Of a DNA stretch of 64,000 nucleotides, positions 17,950 to 27,891 are shown in pieces (within the stretch, counting starts at the first letter, position 1; each line of letters begins with the position of its first letter). The notes below the pieces were generated by a model. It made no database searches. It was not told the DNA's origin and worked only from the letters and a program-made list of their open reading frames with translations. A program made the translations under genes and the position numbers. Source of the stretch: Glaciecola blandensis (GTDB lineage Bacteria > Pseudomonadota > Gammaproteobacteria > Enterobacterales > Alteromonadaceae); contig NZ_JAVRIE010000003.1 in the NCBI RefSeq assembly GCF_031846165.1, positions 393,645-457,644 on the forward strand, read 5' to 3'.

Positions 17950-19048
17950 ATGTTTGAACTAAATCCTATTCAAACCGCCATTGCTGATGTTCGTGAAAGA
18001 ACGAATTCGCTTAGGGGGTACCTTTGACTTCGACCTTAAAATGGAAAGGTTGGAAGAGGTTTCTCGAGAATTAGAAAGCCCCGATGTATGGAATAATCCA
18101 GAGCAAGCACAAGGTTTAGGCAAAGAAAAAGTTGCCTTAGAAGAAGTGGTTGTGACCATTCAAAATTTAGAGCAAGGCGTCGAGGATGTTGAAGGCCTGG
18201 TAGAATTGGCTGTTGAAGCCGAGGACGCAGATACGCTTACTGAGGCTGAGACCGAGTTAGCTGAGCTAGTAAAGTCGCTTGAAGTCCTTGAATTTAGACG
18301 TATGTTTGCTGGTCCGAACGATAGCAACGACGCGTATTTAGATATTCAATCCGGTTCTGGCGGCACTGAGGCGCAAGATTGGGCTAATATGTTGCTGCGC
18401 ATGTATTTGCGCTGGGGCGAAGAGCACGGTTTTAAGACAGAGTTGATTGAGGTATCCGATGGAGACGTCGCGGGGATTAAAAGTGCAACGATTCGCTTTG
18501 GCGGCGAATATGCATTTGGTTGGCTGCGAACAGAAACTGGCGTGCATCGCTTAGTGAGGAAGTCTCCTTTTGACTCTGGTAATCGTCGCCACACGTCATT
18601 CGCATCGGCATTTGCCTACCCTGAAGTGAGCGATGATATCGAAATAGATATTAATCCGGCAGACCTACGCATTGACACCTATCGAGCGTCCGGTGCTGGT
18701 GGTCAGCACGTCAATAGAACCGATTCAGCTGTGCGTATTACGCATTTACCGACAAACATTGTCGTGCAATGCCAAAATGACCGGTCTCAGCATAAGAACA
18801 AAGATCAGGCATTTAAGCAGTTGAAGGCGAAATTGTACGAGTATGAGCTACAAAAACAAAATGCCGAGAAACAAGCCCTAGAAGACGGTAAGTCTGACAT
18901 AGGGTGGGGTAGTCAAATTAGGTCTTATGTTCTTGATGATTCCAGAATAAAGGATCTTCGCACAGGCGTTGAAACGCGTAATACTCAAGCCGTCTTAGAC
19001 GGTGATTTAGACAAATTTATTGAAGCCAGCCTCAAGTCTGGTTTGTAA
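17950..19048 (+). CDS. prfB: Peptide chain release factor 2, read by programmed +1 frameshift
   Basis: The gene is split over two frames: ATG at 17950 to CTT at 18022-18024, in-frame TGA at 18025-18027, then reading resumes at 18026 and runs to 19048. The product is about 365 aa. The main frame carries the GGQ peptide-release loop (SGAGGQHVNRTDSAVR) and the SPF stop-codon recognition motif (VRKSPFDSGNRR) specific for UGA/UAA. High RF2 ends translation at the UGA and low RF2 allows the shift, giving autoregulation. lysS follows as in E. coli. This is not a pseudogene. Confidence 0.97.
18013..18027 (+). promoter_or_regulatory. prfB +1 frameshift site
   Basis: AGGGGG acts as an internal Shine-Dalgarno, followed by TAC CTT TGA C. 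The order and spacing match the E. coli element, with TAC in place of TAT. The slippery codon is CTT and the stop is UGA followed by C. Confidence 0.97.
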
Positions 19049-19073
19049 ACTATTAGCATTAACAGGACAACAC

Positions 19074-20618
19074 ATGAGTGACCATCAGCAAGATGAAAAT
19101 AAATTGATTGCGGAGCGTAGAGGAAAATTAGCGCAAATCCGTGAAAATTGCCCATCAAATGGCTTCCCAAATCAATTTGACCGCGAGCATTACGCACAAG
19201 ACTTACAAGCTAAATTTGGTGATAAAGACAAGGAAACCTTGGCTTCTGAAGCAAACAAGGTGAGTATCGCTGGTCGCATCATGGCGAAACGAGGACCTTT
19301 TTTGCTCTTACAAGACATGACCGGTCAGATCCAGTCATATGCAGCAAAAGACATCCAGAAAGACATTAAAGAGAAATACGGTTCTTTAGACATCGGTGAC
19401 ATTATTGGAGTGAGTGGCGATCTACATAAATCCGGTAAAGGCGACTTGTATGTCAATATGGATCAGTATCAACTATTAACTAAAGCACTTAGACCTTTAC
19501 CTGAGAAGTTCCATGGTTTGGCTGATCAAGAAACTAAATATCGCCAACGTTATGTTGACCTGATCACTAATCCTGATACTCGAAACACTTTCAAAGTACG
19601 TAGCCAAATAGTCAATGGCATCCGTAATTTTCTAGCTGATCGCCAGTTCATGGAAGTTGAAACACCGATGTTACAAGTTATCCCCGGCGGTGCGACTGCA
19701 AAACCTTTCGTGACTCACCATAACGCCCTTGATATCGATATGTACTTGCGTATTGCACCTGAGCTGTATTTAAAACGTTTAGTCGTTGGCGGTTTTGAGC
19801 GAGTGTTTGAAATTAACCGAAACTTCCGCAACGAAGGTTTGTCGACGCGCCACAACCCAGAATTCACGATGCTTGAGTTCTATCAAGCTTACGCCGACTA
19901 TAATGACCTAATGAACTTAACAGAAGAAATGTTACGTCATTTGGCTGAGACCGTTATGGGTACAAGTGTTATCACTAATACTGTTAAAAATGCAGAAGGC
20001 GAGGTCATTGAAACGAAAGAGTATGACTTCGGACAACCTTTTCAGCGTTTAAGCATGGGTGATGCCGTTTTGAAATACTGGCCTGATGCAAATGCTGCTG
20101 CGATAAACGATCCTGAGAACCACTTAGATGAACTTAAAGCAATGGCCAAGCAACTACATATTAAAGAGCCTGAAGTTGATGGTATTTGGGGGCCAGGCAA
20201 GTACTTGTGCGAGATTTTCGAGGCAACGGCAGAAGAACAACTCGACCAACCCACTTTTATCACGCAATACCCTTGGGAAGTGTCTCCATTGGCTCGACGC
20301 AATGATGAAGACCCCTTCGTTACTGACCGCTTTGAATTTTTCGTCGGTGGACGTGAGTTGGCAAATGGCTTCTCTGAGCTTAATGATTCTGAAGATCAAG
20401 CAAGCCGTTTCAAAAAACAAGTTGAAGAGAAAGATGCCGGTGATGATGAAGCTATGCACTTTGACGAAGACTATATTACTGCCTTAGAGTATGGCTTACC
20501 GCCTACAGCTGGTGAAGGAATTGGTATCGACCGCTTAGTCATGCTATTCACTGACAGCCCGACGATCAAAGACGTTATCTTGTTCCCGCATATGAAGCCG
20601 CAAAGCCAAGAGCAGTAA
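19074..20618 (+). CDS. lysS: Lysyl-tRNA synthetase, class II
   Basis: A 514-aa class II synthetase. It has an N-terminal OB-fold anticodon-binding domain (about residues 60-150, VSIAGRIMAKRGPFLLLQDM). The catalytic core includes motif 2 (FEINRNFRNEGLSTRHNPEF) and motif 3 (GEGIGIDRLVMLFTDSP). The open frame extends upstream into prfB, but ATG at 19074 with GGACAA just before it gives the known N-terminus (MSDHQQDENKL). It is 25 bases downstream of prfB, likely one transcript, and ends at a strong terminator. Confidence 0.97.
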   Translation: MSDHQQDENKLIAERRGKLAQIRENCPSNGFPNQFDREHYAQDLQAKFGDKDKETLASEANKVSIAGRIMAKRGPFLLLQDMTGQIQSYAAKDIQKDIKEKYGSLDIGDIIGVSGDLHKSGKGDLYVNMDQYQLLTKALRPLPEKFHGLADQETKYRQRYVDLITNPDTRNTFKVRSQIVNGIRNFLADRQFMEVETPMLQVIPGGATAKPFVTHHNALDIDMYLRIAPELYLKRLVVGGFERVFEINRNFRNEGLSTRHNPEFTMLEFYQAYADYNDLMNLTEEMLRHLAETVMGTSVITNTVKNAEGEVIETKEYDFGQPFQRLSMGDAVLKYWPDANAAAINDPENHLDELKAMAKQLHIKEPEVDGIWGPGKYLCEIFEATAEEQLDQPTFITQYPWEVSPLARRNDEDPFVTDRFEFFVGGRELANGFSELNDSEDQASRFKKQVEEKDAGDDEAMHFDEDYITALEYGLPPTAGEGIGIDRLVMLFTDSPTIKDVILFPHMKPQSQEQ

Positions 20619-20656
20619 ACAAGAAACGCAAGTAGCAACATAGTTAAATATCAAAG

Positions 20657-20682
20657 AAGCGCCTTCAGGGCGCTTTTTTTTG
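20657..20682 (+). terminator. Rho-independent terminator of prfB-lysS
   Basis: Stem AAGCGCC (20657-20663) with GGCGCTT (20669-20675), loop TTCAG, followed by eight T. Confidence 0.92.
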
Positions 20683-20734
20683 TTTAAATAATAGTGCAAG
20701 TTTTATCGAGGTGTTGCGATAAACATTGCCGGAT

Positions 20735-21646
20735 TCATGCTGAGCCACTTGAGACTATTTGTTGATAGAGGCTCTCAATAAACGGTAGCTTCATTCCTGT
20801 TTCTTCGCCTTTTAATAGCAAAAAGCCGAGGATCCCATCAACTTCAGTTTGTCGATTTTTATTAAAATCCTGATGCATTGATGAGTAGTTATTCTTTGTT
20901 AAGTCGATAACATCGTCTATTTGCTGCGAAAGTTCATGATTATCAATTGGAAGATTCATAAATTCATAAAGATCAAATATTTCGCTCTTAATTTGTTTTA
21001 GTTCATCTTTAAAGTGTTTAACTTGACCATTTTTGCAGTTTTTAGTTGCACTTAGCGGGTTTATCGCAGCATTTATAGCAAGTTTTTGATATTGAGCGTA
21101 TTCAATGTCTTCTCTCCACGTCAACCGCGGGTGTAACTTCATTAATTCGGTCATTGATCGTGTCGACACATTTCTTGAATCGATTTCAGAAGTTTGTATG
21201 GGGCAGCCTATCTCTAACTTTCCGCAGGCGACTTGATGAAAACGGTTAGCTGATACCTGATAAGCAGCATCCGTGGTAATTCCGATCAAATATGGGGTAT
21301 TTGGTAGGTGCTTTTCAATGAGTGCTTGAGTACCCATACCGTTGTGCAAGAGCAAAACCGTCGTATGATGAGACAGTTTTCCTTGCAGCGCCAGTAGGGT
21401 GGTTTCCACTTGGTAATGCTTGATGGGTAAGATGAGCAAATCGATATCTTTCAGTGTTTCCGCATTCAAGTTTACTTGCGGCGCGGTGATCGCAATGTCG
21501 ACACCGTCTACCTGTTGGAGATATAGAGGTGAAATGGGCTCATAGGTATCGCGGATAAATAAAACCGTTTGCATTTGGTTTTGTTTACTCAAATAAGAAG
21601 CAAGGCATACGCCTATCGCACCACGTCCAATAATGCCAACTTTCAT
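20735..21646 (-). CDS. panE: 2-dehydropantoate 2-reductase (ketopantoate reductase)
   Basis: A 303-aa NADPH-dependent reductase of the ApbA/PanE family. The N-terminal Rossmann motif is VGIIGRGAIGVCLASYL. The central LPIKHYQVETTLLAL carries the catalytic Lys position typical of PanE. The helical C-terminal domain contains KLAINAAINPLSA. It would convert ketopantoate to pantoate for coenzyme A. It is the last of three minus-strand genes (Hpt, pseudouridine synthase, panE) with short gaps, so a shared transcript is possible, though the functions are unrelated. Confidence 0.88.
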   Translation of the reverse strand: MKVGIIGRGAIGVCLASYLSKQNQMQTVLFIRDTYEPISPLYLQQVDGVDIAITAPQVNLNAETLKDIDLLILPIKHYQVETTLLALQGKLSHHTTVLLLHNGMGTQALIEKHLPNTPYLIGITTDAAYQVSANRFHQVACGKLEIGCPIQTSEIDSRNVSTRSMTELMKLHPRLTWREDIEYAQYQKLAINAAINPLSATKNCKNGQVKHFKDELKQIKSEIFDLYEFMNLPIDNHELSQQIDDVIDLTKNNYSSMHQDFNKNRQTEVDGILGFLLLKGEETGMKLPFIESLYQQIVSSGSA

Positions 21647-21680
21647 GCTAAGCGCACCATAATGATACTTCTTTTAAAAG

Positions 21681-22409
21681 TTAGGGCCATTTAAGCTCCC
21701 ATGGTTGACCGCAGCGTGCAAAGCACTGCTGCATTATCGTGGATTCAAACAAAGATCCCGCTAGCGGTAATGCCGATAATTGAAAATGTTCAGATTGATA
21801 TCTAAATGATAAGCCATAGCTGTGCAAATAAAGCCTATCTGCTTGACTACTAGAGTAACGCTGATCGCCTAAGATCGGGCTACCGAGTGACTTCAAAGCC
21901 ACGCGTATTTGATGCGTTTTGCCAGTGAGCGGTTTGACCATAAATAGCCGCAAGCCTTTTGGGAAGCTGTCATTTGAATTAGCGCCATTTGCAGAGGTGT
22001 CATTTTCAGAAGCGAGTGGCAATGGATGTAAGGGAAAACTAAAAAACTGGCTAATTGCTGGCTTTACTCTGCTTTGCGTCAGTTTATAGTTACCATTTCT
22101 TGCCTTTTGCATATCACCTATAATTTTACCTTGTTTCTTCTTCGGCTTTTTATCGCTGATAGCAAGATAATATTTTTGTATTTCTCTACGCTCGAATAAT
22201 TGAGATAGGGCACTCGCAGCTTGTTGGCTCTTCGCAAGTATCATACAGCCAGAAGTTGCGTCATCTAAACGATGCACAAGCCATAGCTTACTCACGCCAA
22301 AGATAACTTGCGCACTGGGAATTATACCATTTTGTGCGTCATGCATAGGCATTCCGGTCGGTTTATTAACGACTAAGAAATCGGTATGCTCAAAGACTAG
22401 GCTTAGCAT
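21681..22409 (-). CDS. RluA-like pseudouridine synthase
   Basis: A 242-aa single-domain RluA-family synthase without an S4 domain. The catalytic Asp lies in LVHRLDDATSGCMILAKS, and GKTHQIRVALKSLGSPILGD is the second family motif. It lacks N-terminal RNA-binding domains and resembles the small RluA-like group seen in Vibrio and Pseudomonas. It isomerises a uridine in rRNA or tRNA, but the target site is not predictable. It is 16 bases downstream of the Hpt gene on the same strand. Confidence 0.88.
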   Translation of the reverse strand: MLSLVFEHTDFLVVNKPTGMPMHDAQNGIIPSAQVIFGVSKLWLVHRLDDATSGCMILAKSQQAASALSQLFERREIQKYYLAISDKKPKKKQGKIIGDMQKARNGNYKLTQSRVKPAISQFFSFPLHPLPLASENDTSANGANSNDSFPKGLRLFMVKPLTGKTHQIRVALKSLGSPILGDQRYSSSQADRLYLHSYGLSFRYQSEHFQLSALPLAGSLFESTIMQQCFARCGQPWELKWP

Positions 22410-22425
22410 GTTGTTGCGAAATTAA

Positions 22426-22986
22426 TTATTGAGCAGAGACTAAATTCAGCGCGTCTTGATATTGCAACTCTTCAATCAAATCGATCAATTCTTTACTTTT
22501 CTCTTCGCTCATGGATAAACCAGATACAAGATTAATTAAGGTATCATCATCGATAAATTCATTGCGTTCGAGTTTTCTCGTCAGTTCCAATTTACTGGTC
22601 TCGAGAGAAAGAGTAGGTGAAACAAGTGTTTTTGCAGGCGCCTTGATTTGTTCACGTTCTTGTATTTGAGCACAGGTTTGTTCGACTAAGGCGCTGAAAT
22701 GTTGAAACATATCTTCTTGGTAATTATCTTCTCTTAGCTGAGCGTCGAACTTTGTTGCACATTCATACAATGCTTGTAGGCCTAAGTTGCCACTGATCCC
22801 TTTAATCGTGTGAACGCGCATCTTAGCGCTTTTTATATCTCCAGAGGCAAGCAGTTCTGCTAACTCGCTTGACACTGACTCAAATTCATTTGAAAACTTC
22901 CCCAGCATCTTGCTTAACAAACTTTCATTTCCACCCAATTGGTTAAGGGCAAAATCGTAGTTAAGAAGTGGAAGGTTTGATGACAT
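22426..22986 (-). CDS. Stand-alone Hpt-domain phosphotransfer protein
   Basis: A 186-aa protein. Its N-terminal half is an HPt four-helix domain with the phospho-accepting His in MRVHTIKGISGNLGLQ (HxxKG motif, near residue 58). The C-terminal half is unrecognised and acidic, ending near ELQYQDALNLVSAQ. HPt proteins relay phosphate between response-regulator receiver domains in multistep phosphorelays. No histidine kinase or receiver gene is nearby, so partners must lie elsewhere. Confidence 0.85.
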   Translation of the reverse strand: MSSNLPLLNYDFALNQLGGNESLLSKMLGKFSNEFESVSSELAELLASGDIKSAKMRVHTIKGISGNLGLQALYECATKFDAQLREDNYQEDMFQHFSALVEQTCAQIQEREQIKAPAKTLVSPTLSLETSKLELTRKLERNEFIDDDTLINLVSGLSMSEEKSKELIDLIEELQYQDALNLVSAQ

Positions 22987-23020
22987 AGTTAGGTCCAGAC
23001 GTTAGTTCGTTAATGGCTTG

Positions 23021-23045
23021 TAGGCATACTAATGTAATATGCCTA
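23021..23045. repeat. Inverted repeat upstream of the M16 protease gene
   Basis: TAGGCATA (23021-23028) and TATGCCTA (23038-23045) are perfect 8-base arms around a 9-base spacer, between divergent genes and about 160 bases before the protease start. It could be an operator or a short hairpin. There is no T-run. Confidence 0.55.
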
Positions 23046-23205
23046 GTGTAAACAAGCTGAATTATCTGTTTACACTTTTATTTTCGTTCATATTGGAGCT
23101 TAGCAATATTCAAGGTTATAGTACCAAGTAGGGGTTTTTTAAACTCTGCAAGACGAGAGAACGGCGAAAGAATACCGCTTTATAATAATTAAAAACAGGT
23201 TAACA

Positions 23206-26043
23206 ATGATTAAAAATCTAAAAAGAAATCTTGCACTGAGCGCAGTTGCTGCATCAGTCATCGTACTCGGGGCATGTAGCACAGCCGATAAGGATCAAGA
23301 ACAACTTGAAACTGGCTTATCTGGCTCAACTATCCCATATGAAAAATATGAATTAGACAATGGCTTAACAGTTGTTCTTCATCAAGACGATTCTGATCCT
23401 TTGGTTGAAGTGAACATCACTTACCATGTTGGTTCCGCAAGAGAAGAACTGGGACGTTCAGGCTTTGCACACTTCTTCGAACATATGATGTTTCAAGGCT
23501 CTGAAAATGTGGCAGATGAAGAGCACTTTAAAATTGTGACCGAAGCCGGTGGTACAATGAATGGTTCTACAAATAGTGATATCACTAACTATTATCAGAC
23601 TGTCCCAGTAAATCAACTTGAAAAAGTACTTTGGTTAGAAGCAGACCGAATGGGTTTCTTGTTAGATGCCGTAACTCAAGAGAAGTTTGAAAATCAACGT
23701 GAAACCGTTAAAAACGAACGTGGTCAGCGTGTCGATAATCAACCTTATGGTTTGCGCTTTGAGAGAACGGGTGAAGCACTTTACCCTGTTGGACATCCTT
23801 ATTCTTGGTCAACAATTGGTTATGTAGAAGATCTTGACCGTGTTAATGTGAATGACCTAAAAAAATTCTTCCAAAAATGGTACGGACCAAATAATGCCGT
23901 GCTCACTATCGGCGGGGCAATTGATAAAGCTGAAACGAAAGCATGGGTCGAAAAATACTTTGGTAGCATCCCTCGCGGCCCTGAAGTAACAAAAGCTGAA
24001 AAAGCACCAGCAAAACTGGCTGAGACGCGTTACATCACTTTAGAAGATAAAGTGCACTTGCCGTTACTACAAATCACTATGCCAACGGTATATGCGAAGC
24101 ATCCAGATGAAGCACCGCTTGACGTGTTAGCGGATATTCTTGGCGGTGGGAAAACGTCGTTATTATACAAGAATATGGTAAAGAATGGCTTAGCGATTCA
24201 AGCATTCGCGTCGCATCCATGTCGTGAATTAGCCTGTGAATTTACCTTACTTTCTCTTGTTAACCCTCAGAAAGTACAAAGCCTTAAACAAATGCAGACA
24301 ATCATTGATGAGACATTGGTTGAATTTGAAGAGCGCGGCGTGCAAGACGATGATTTACAACGCACTAAAGCGAGCATCGAAAGTAACACCATTTTTGGCT
24401 TGCAAAGTGTTGCAGGAAAGGTTCGCCAATTAGCGAGCGGTGAAATATTTAGCAATGAGCCCGACGGTATTCAAGCCGATATCGAGCGATATAATGCTGT
24501 GACAAAAGAAGATGTAATGCGAGTTTATAATCAATATGTTAAAAACAAACCAGCAGTTGTACTGAGCATTGTACCAAAAGGACAAGCACAACTTGCTGTT
24601 GCAGAGCAGAACTTCACCTTACCTGAGCGCAATTTTGAAGCACAAACAGGCGAACAAGCGGATATTAAACAAGCCGTCATTAAAGATGACTTTGACCGCA
24701 GTATTCAGCCAAGCGCTGGTGTGAACCCAATCGTAGGGATTCCAGACTTTTGGAAGCACAACTTAGATAATGGCATCGAGATATTAGGTGTAGATACAAA
24801 AGAAACGCCTACTGTATTTATCAATATTGCGATGGAGGGAGGCACGTTACTAGATTCTCCTAGCAAGCCAGGTGTAGCGTCAATGACTGCTCAAATGATG
24901 AATGAGTCTACAGCCCTTTCTAGTAATGAAGAGCTAGCTAATCGTTTAGCGTTGTTGGGTAGTCGTATTACCTTTACGTCTTCTGGTCGCTACACAAATG
25001 TGTACGTGACTTCACTCAGTAAAAACCTAGATGAAACATTAGTTATTTTGAAAGAAAAGCTTTTCTCTCCCGGTTTTAAAGAAGAAGACTTCACTCGTCT
25101 GAAACAAAATACTTTACAGGGCTTACAACAAGTACTTAAGAACCCGTCAGCGCTGGCAAGTCGAGCACGTGCTCTTGTTTTGTATGGCGAAGATACTATC
25201 TTAGGTCAGCCTGAAGGTGGCACAACTGCCAGTGTTGAATCAATTACTGTAGATGATTTGAAAGCCTATTATGATGCTTATTATCGACCGAATTTAGTCG
25301 ATATGGTGGTTGTAGGTGATATTTCCAAAGCGCAAGCACTAGAAGCAACAAAGTTGCTTGCTTCGTGGGAAGCTAAACCCTATGAGTTACCTAGTTTTGG
25401 GGAATTTGATGCGCCAGAAAAAGGTAAGATTTATTTAGTGGACAATCCAGGTGGCGTTCAATCAGTAATATCGATTGTTAAGCATGCAATGGTGTATGAC
25501 GCTGAAGGCGAGTACTTTAAATCGAGATTGATGAACTTCCCTCTAGGTGGCATGTTCAATAGTCGTATCAACTTGAATCTTCGCGAAGATAAAGGGTATA
25601 CCTATGGCGCTCGAAGTGGCTTTAGTGGTGGTAAACTTACCGGTACTTTCTCTGCCGGGGCTGATGTTGCTGGTCAACATACTGTCGCCAGTATTCAAGA
25701 GTTTTTAAGTGAAATTTCTGAGTATCAAAAGTCAGGAATGACCGAAGAAGAACTTGAATTAATGAAAAAAGCCTACACTCAACGAGATGCGCTTAGTTCT
25801 GAAACACCGACGCGTAAAGCGGGTATTTTGATCCGTATGCTCGGTTACGACTTAGATAAAGAGTATCGAGAGCGTCAAAAAGACATTATTAACAAAGTGA
25901 CGACTGAAGAACTCAATAAATTGGCTGCTCGTTGGTTAGATACTGACTCAATGGATATTATTGTTGTTGGTGATGCAGAGACATTGCGTGAGCAATTGAC
26001 TGTCTTAGATCGTGAGATTGTCGATCTTAGCGTGCCAAAGTAA
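23206..26043 (+). CDS. M16 family zinc metallopeptidase, lipoprotein
   Basis: A 945-aa two-half M16 (pitrilysin/insulinase-like) protease anchored as a lipoprotein, with lipobox VLGAC at about residues 20-24 and mature Cys followed by STAD. The N-terminal half has the inverted zinc motif HFFEHMMFQG (HxxEH) and a downstream Glu in the NERGQRV region. The C-terminal half is a catalytically inactive M16 domain with the conserved R/Y region (NLREDKGYTYGARSGF). It probably degrades peptides in the periplasm. Substrates are unknown. It has its own terminator. Confidence 0.92.
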   Translation: MIKNLKRNLALSAVAASVIVLGACSTADKDQEQLETGLSGSTIPYEKYELDNGLTVVLHQDDSDPLVEVNITYHVGSAREELGRSGFAHFFEHMMFQGSENVADEEHFKIVTEAGGTMNGSTNSDITNYYQTVPVNQLEKVLWLEADRMGFLLDAVTQEKFENQRETVKNERGQRVDNQPYGLRFERTGEALYPVGHPYSWSTIGYVEDLDRVNVNDLKKFFQKWYGPNNAVLTIGGAIDKAETKAWVEKYFGSIPRGPEVTKAEKAPAKLAETRYITLEDKVHLPLLQITMPTVYAKHPDEAPLDVLADILGGGKTSLLYKNMVKNGLAIQAFASHPCRELACEFTLLSLVNPQKVQSLKQMQTIIDETLVEFEERGVQDDDLQRTKASIESNTIFGLQSVAGKVRQLASGEIFSNEPDGIQADIERYNAVTKEDVMRVYNQYVKNKPAVVLSIVPKGQAQLAVAEQNFTLPERNFEAQTGEQADIKQAVIKDDFDRSIQPSAGVNPIVGIPDFWKHNLDNGIEILGVDTKETPTVFINIAMEGGTLLDSPSKPGVASMTAQMMNESTALSSNEELANRLALLGSRITFTSSGRYTNVYVTSLSKNLDETLVILKEKLFSPGFKEEDFTRLKQNTLQGLQQVLKNPSALASRARALVLYGEDTILGQPEGGTTASVESITVDDLKAYYDAYYRPNLVDMVVVGDISKAQALEATKLLASWEAKPYELPSFGEFDAPEKGKIYLVDNPGGVQSVISIVKHAMVYDAEGEYFKSRLMNFPLGGMFNSRINLNLREDKGYTYGARSGFSGGKLTGTFSAGADVAGQHTVASIQEFLSEISEYQKSGMTEEELELMKKAYTQRDALSSETPTRKAGILIRMLGYDLDKEYRERQKDIINKVTTEELNKLAARWLDTDSMDIIVVGDAETLREQLTVLDREIVDLSVPK

Positions 26044-26103
26044 CAGATTCTTTGATGCGATTTATTGATTAACCCTCTATACTAGAGATAATCAAAAAAA
26101 GTA

Positions 26104-26134
26104 CCCCTGCAGTAGATTATTGCAGGGGTTTTTT
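26104..26134 (+). terminator. Rho-independent terminator after the M16 gene
   Basis: CCCCTGCA (26104-26111) and TGCAGGGG (26121-26128) form a perfect 8-bp stem followed by six T. Confidence 0.92.
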
Positions 26135-26157
26135 AAACCCAGTAATGGAATAATAAT

Positions 26158-27735
26158 TTGGCTATTGATCCGCAAACCTTCTCAAATCGCCTTAGCGCAT
26201 TGTCACAGTCTCAGTTCCAATCTTCTTTGCCAAACATTAAGCATGGTGTTGAAAGGGAAGCATTGCGAGTAAACCCAAACGGTGGTTTAGCAACCAGTAT
26301 GCATGGTGATGCACTCGGGGCTCCTTTAACTCATGAATCAATAACGACAGACTTTTCCGAAAGTTTGATGGAATTTATTACGCCACCTGAAAAGCAAGCG
26401 CGAGTTACCTTGGCGCAACTGGCCGATATCCACAAATTTGTGTATGACAATATCGGAGAAGAACGCTTGTGGCCAATGAGTATGCCTTGCTTTGTGAATA
26501 AGGAAACGAGCATTCCGATTGCGCGTTATGGCAGTTCAAATGTAGCCAAAATGAAAGAGGTCTACCGGAAAGGTTTGCATAATCGCTACGGCAGTATGAT
26601 GCAGGTTATTGCAGGTGTTCACTTCAACTTTTCATTGCCTGATGAGTTTTGGCAGGCATGGTGCGATCTGAATGAAGTAGAAAACACCGTAGAGCAACGT
26701 TCGGCCTATCATTTTGACTTGATTAGAAACTTCAGACGTTTATCTTGGTTAATTCCTTATTTATACGGCGCATCACCCGCCCTTTGTCAGTCGTTTTTAG
26801 CAGGTAAAGAGCAAAAGTTTCCATTTGAAAAGCTGGGAGTAGGTACTTTATATTTACCCTACGCAACGTCTTTGCGAATGAGTGATTTAGGCTATACAAA
26901 CTCAGAACAGTCATCCTTAAATATTTGCTACAACGATTTAGGGTCGTACGTAAAATCAGTACGCGCAGCAATCAACACACCGTCGGAACAATACGGGGCA
27001 TTCCCATCCGGAGAAAACGGTCAGTGGGAACAACTAAACGACAATGTATTGCAGATTGAGAATGAGCTTTATAGTCCAATTCGTCCAAAGCAGGTGGCTA
27101 AATCGCTAGAGAAACCGAGTGATGCTTTAGAAGACCGTGGTGTTAGCTATATTGAAGTGCGAGCGCTAGATGTTAATCCATTCTCACCGCTGGGTATTGA
27201 AGAGAATCAGTTCTATTTCCTTGATGTATTTTTACTTTACTGTCTGCTTGACGAATCTCCCAAATTTGAGCAAAAAGCCTATGAAGAAAGTGAAGCTAAC
27301 CTCAACAAGGTAGTGTTAGAAGGGCGAAAACCTGGACTAAATCTACTGCGTGATAAACAAGAAATTAGTCTCGCTGACTGGGCCGAAGATCTGTTTGGTG
27401 ATTTGAAACAAGTCGCCTTAATACTGGATTCTGCAAATGGAAATGAAAAGTATAGTGCTTCTGTTGAGAAAGAGTTCTTAAAAGTGAAAGATCCGTCGCA
27501 AACACCTTCTGCACGTTGGTTAAACACTTTGATTGAAAATAATATTGATAATAGTCGAATAGGCTTAGAACTCGCACTTGAGTATAAGAAGTATGCGAGT
27601 GGTTTAGATTATCTTCATATCAGCGAAGAAGACTTTAAGCAACAAGCGAGAGAGTCTATTGCCAATCGGGAGCAAATTGAAAAAAGTGATACGCTTGATT
27701 TTGCTGACTTTATTGAGCGTTACTTCGCAAAATAA
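26158..27735 (+). CDS. gshA: Glutamate-cysteine ligase
   Basis: A 525-aa enzyme of the gammaproteobacterial GshA class (E. coli 518 aa). It ligates glutamate and cysteine with ATP, the first step of glutathione synthesis. Seen are GVEREALRVNPNG near residue 25, TTDFSESLMEFITPP, YRKGLHNRYGSMMQVIAGVH and SYIEVRALDVNPFSPLG, all conserved active-site segments. The only sensible start is TTG at 26158 with ATGGA about ten bases upstream. A rare start codon would limit expression. The upstream terminator isolates it from the protease gene. Confidence 0.95.
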   Translation: MAIDPQTFSNRLSALSQSQFQSSLPNIKHGVEREALRVNPNGGLATSMHGDALGAPLTHESITTDFSESLMEFITPPEKQARVTLAQLADIHKFVYDNIGEERLWPMSMPCFVNKETSIPIARYGSSNVAKMKEVYRKGLHNRYGSMMQVIAGVHFNFSLPDEFWQAWCDLNEVENTVEQRSAYHFDLIRNFRRLSWLIPYLYGASPALCQSFLAGKEQKFPFEKLGVGTLYLPYATSLRMSDLGYTNSEQSSLNICYNDLGSYVKSVRAAINTPSEQYGAFPSGENGQWEQLNDNVLQIENELYSPIRPKQVAKSLEKPSDALEDRGVSYIEVRALDVNPFSPLGIEENQFYFLDVFLLYCLLDESPKFEQKAYEESEANLNKVVLEGRKPGLNLLRDKQEISLADWAEDLFGDLKQVALILDSANGNEKYSASVEKEFLKVKDPSQTPSARWLNTLIENNIDNSRIGLELALEYKKYASGLDYLHISEEDFKQQARESIANREQIEKSDTLDFADFIERYFAK

Positions 27736-27797
27736 AAATTTCGGTGCGTTTAAGGCGCATCGTATTTTGTTTCATTAACGTTTTTTATTGTAAAAAA

Positions 27798-27820
27798 AAG
27801 CCCAAACAAATGTTGGGCTT
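27798..27820 (-). terminator. Hairpin with T-run on the minus strand after gshA
   Basis: AAGCCCAA (27798-27805) and TTGGGCTT (27813-27820) form an 8-bp stem. The A-run lies on its left (27792-27799), so it is a proper terminator only for minus-strand transcription. It could block antisense reading into gshA. Confidence 0.5.
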
Positions 27821-27891
27821 GAAGTGAGTTAACAGGGAAACACGTTAATTCAGTAATATTATGAGTTCTTGTAGGTGTAAAAGTTCCCATC

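Noticed and set aside
17950..19048. Apparent frameshift near the start of prfB
   Set aside because: The AGGGGG-TAC-CTT-TGA-C signal is the standard programmed +1 frameshift site, so the gene is functional.
27798..27820. Hairpin as the terminator of gshA
   Set aside because: The T-run exists only on the minus strand, so it would not terminate gshA. It is listed as a minus-strand element instead.
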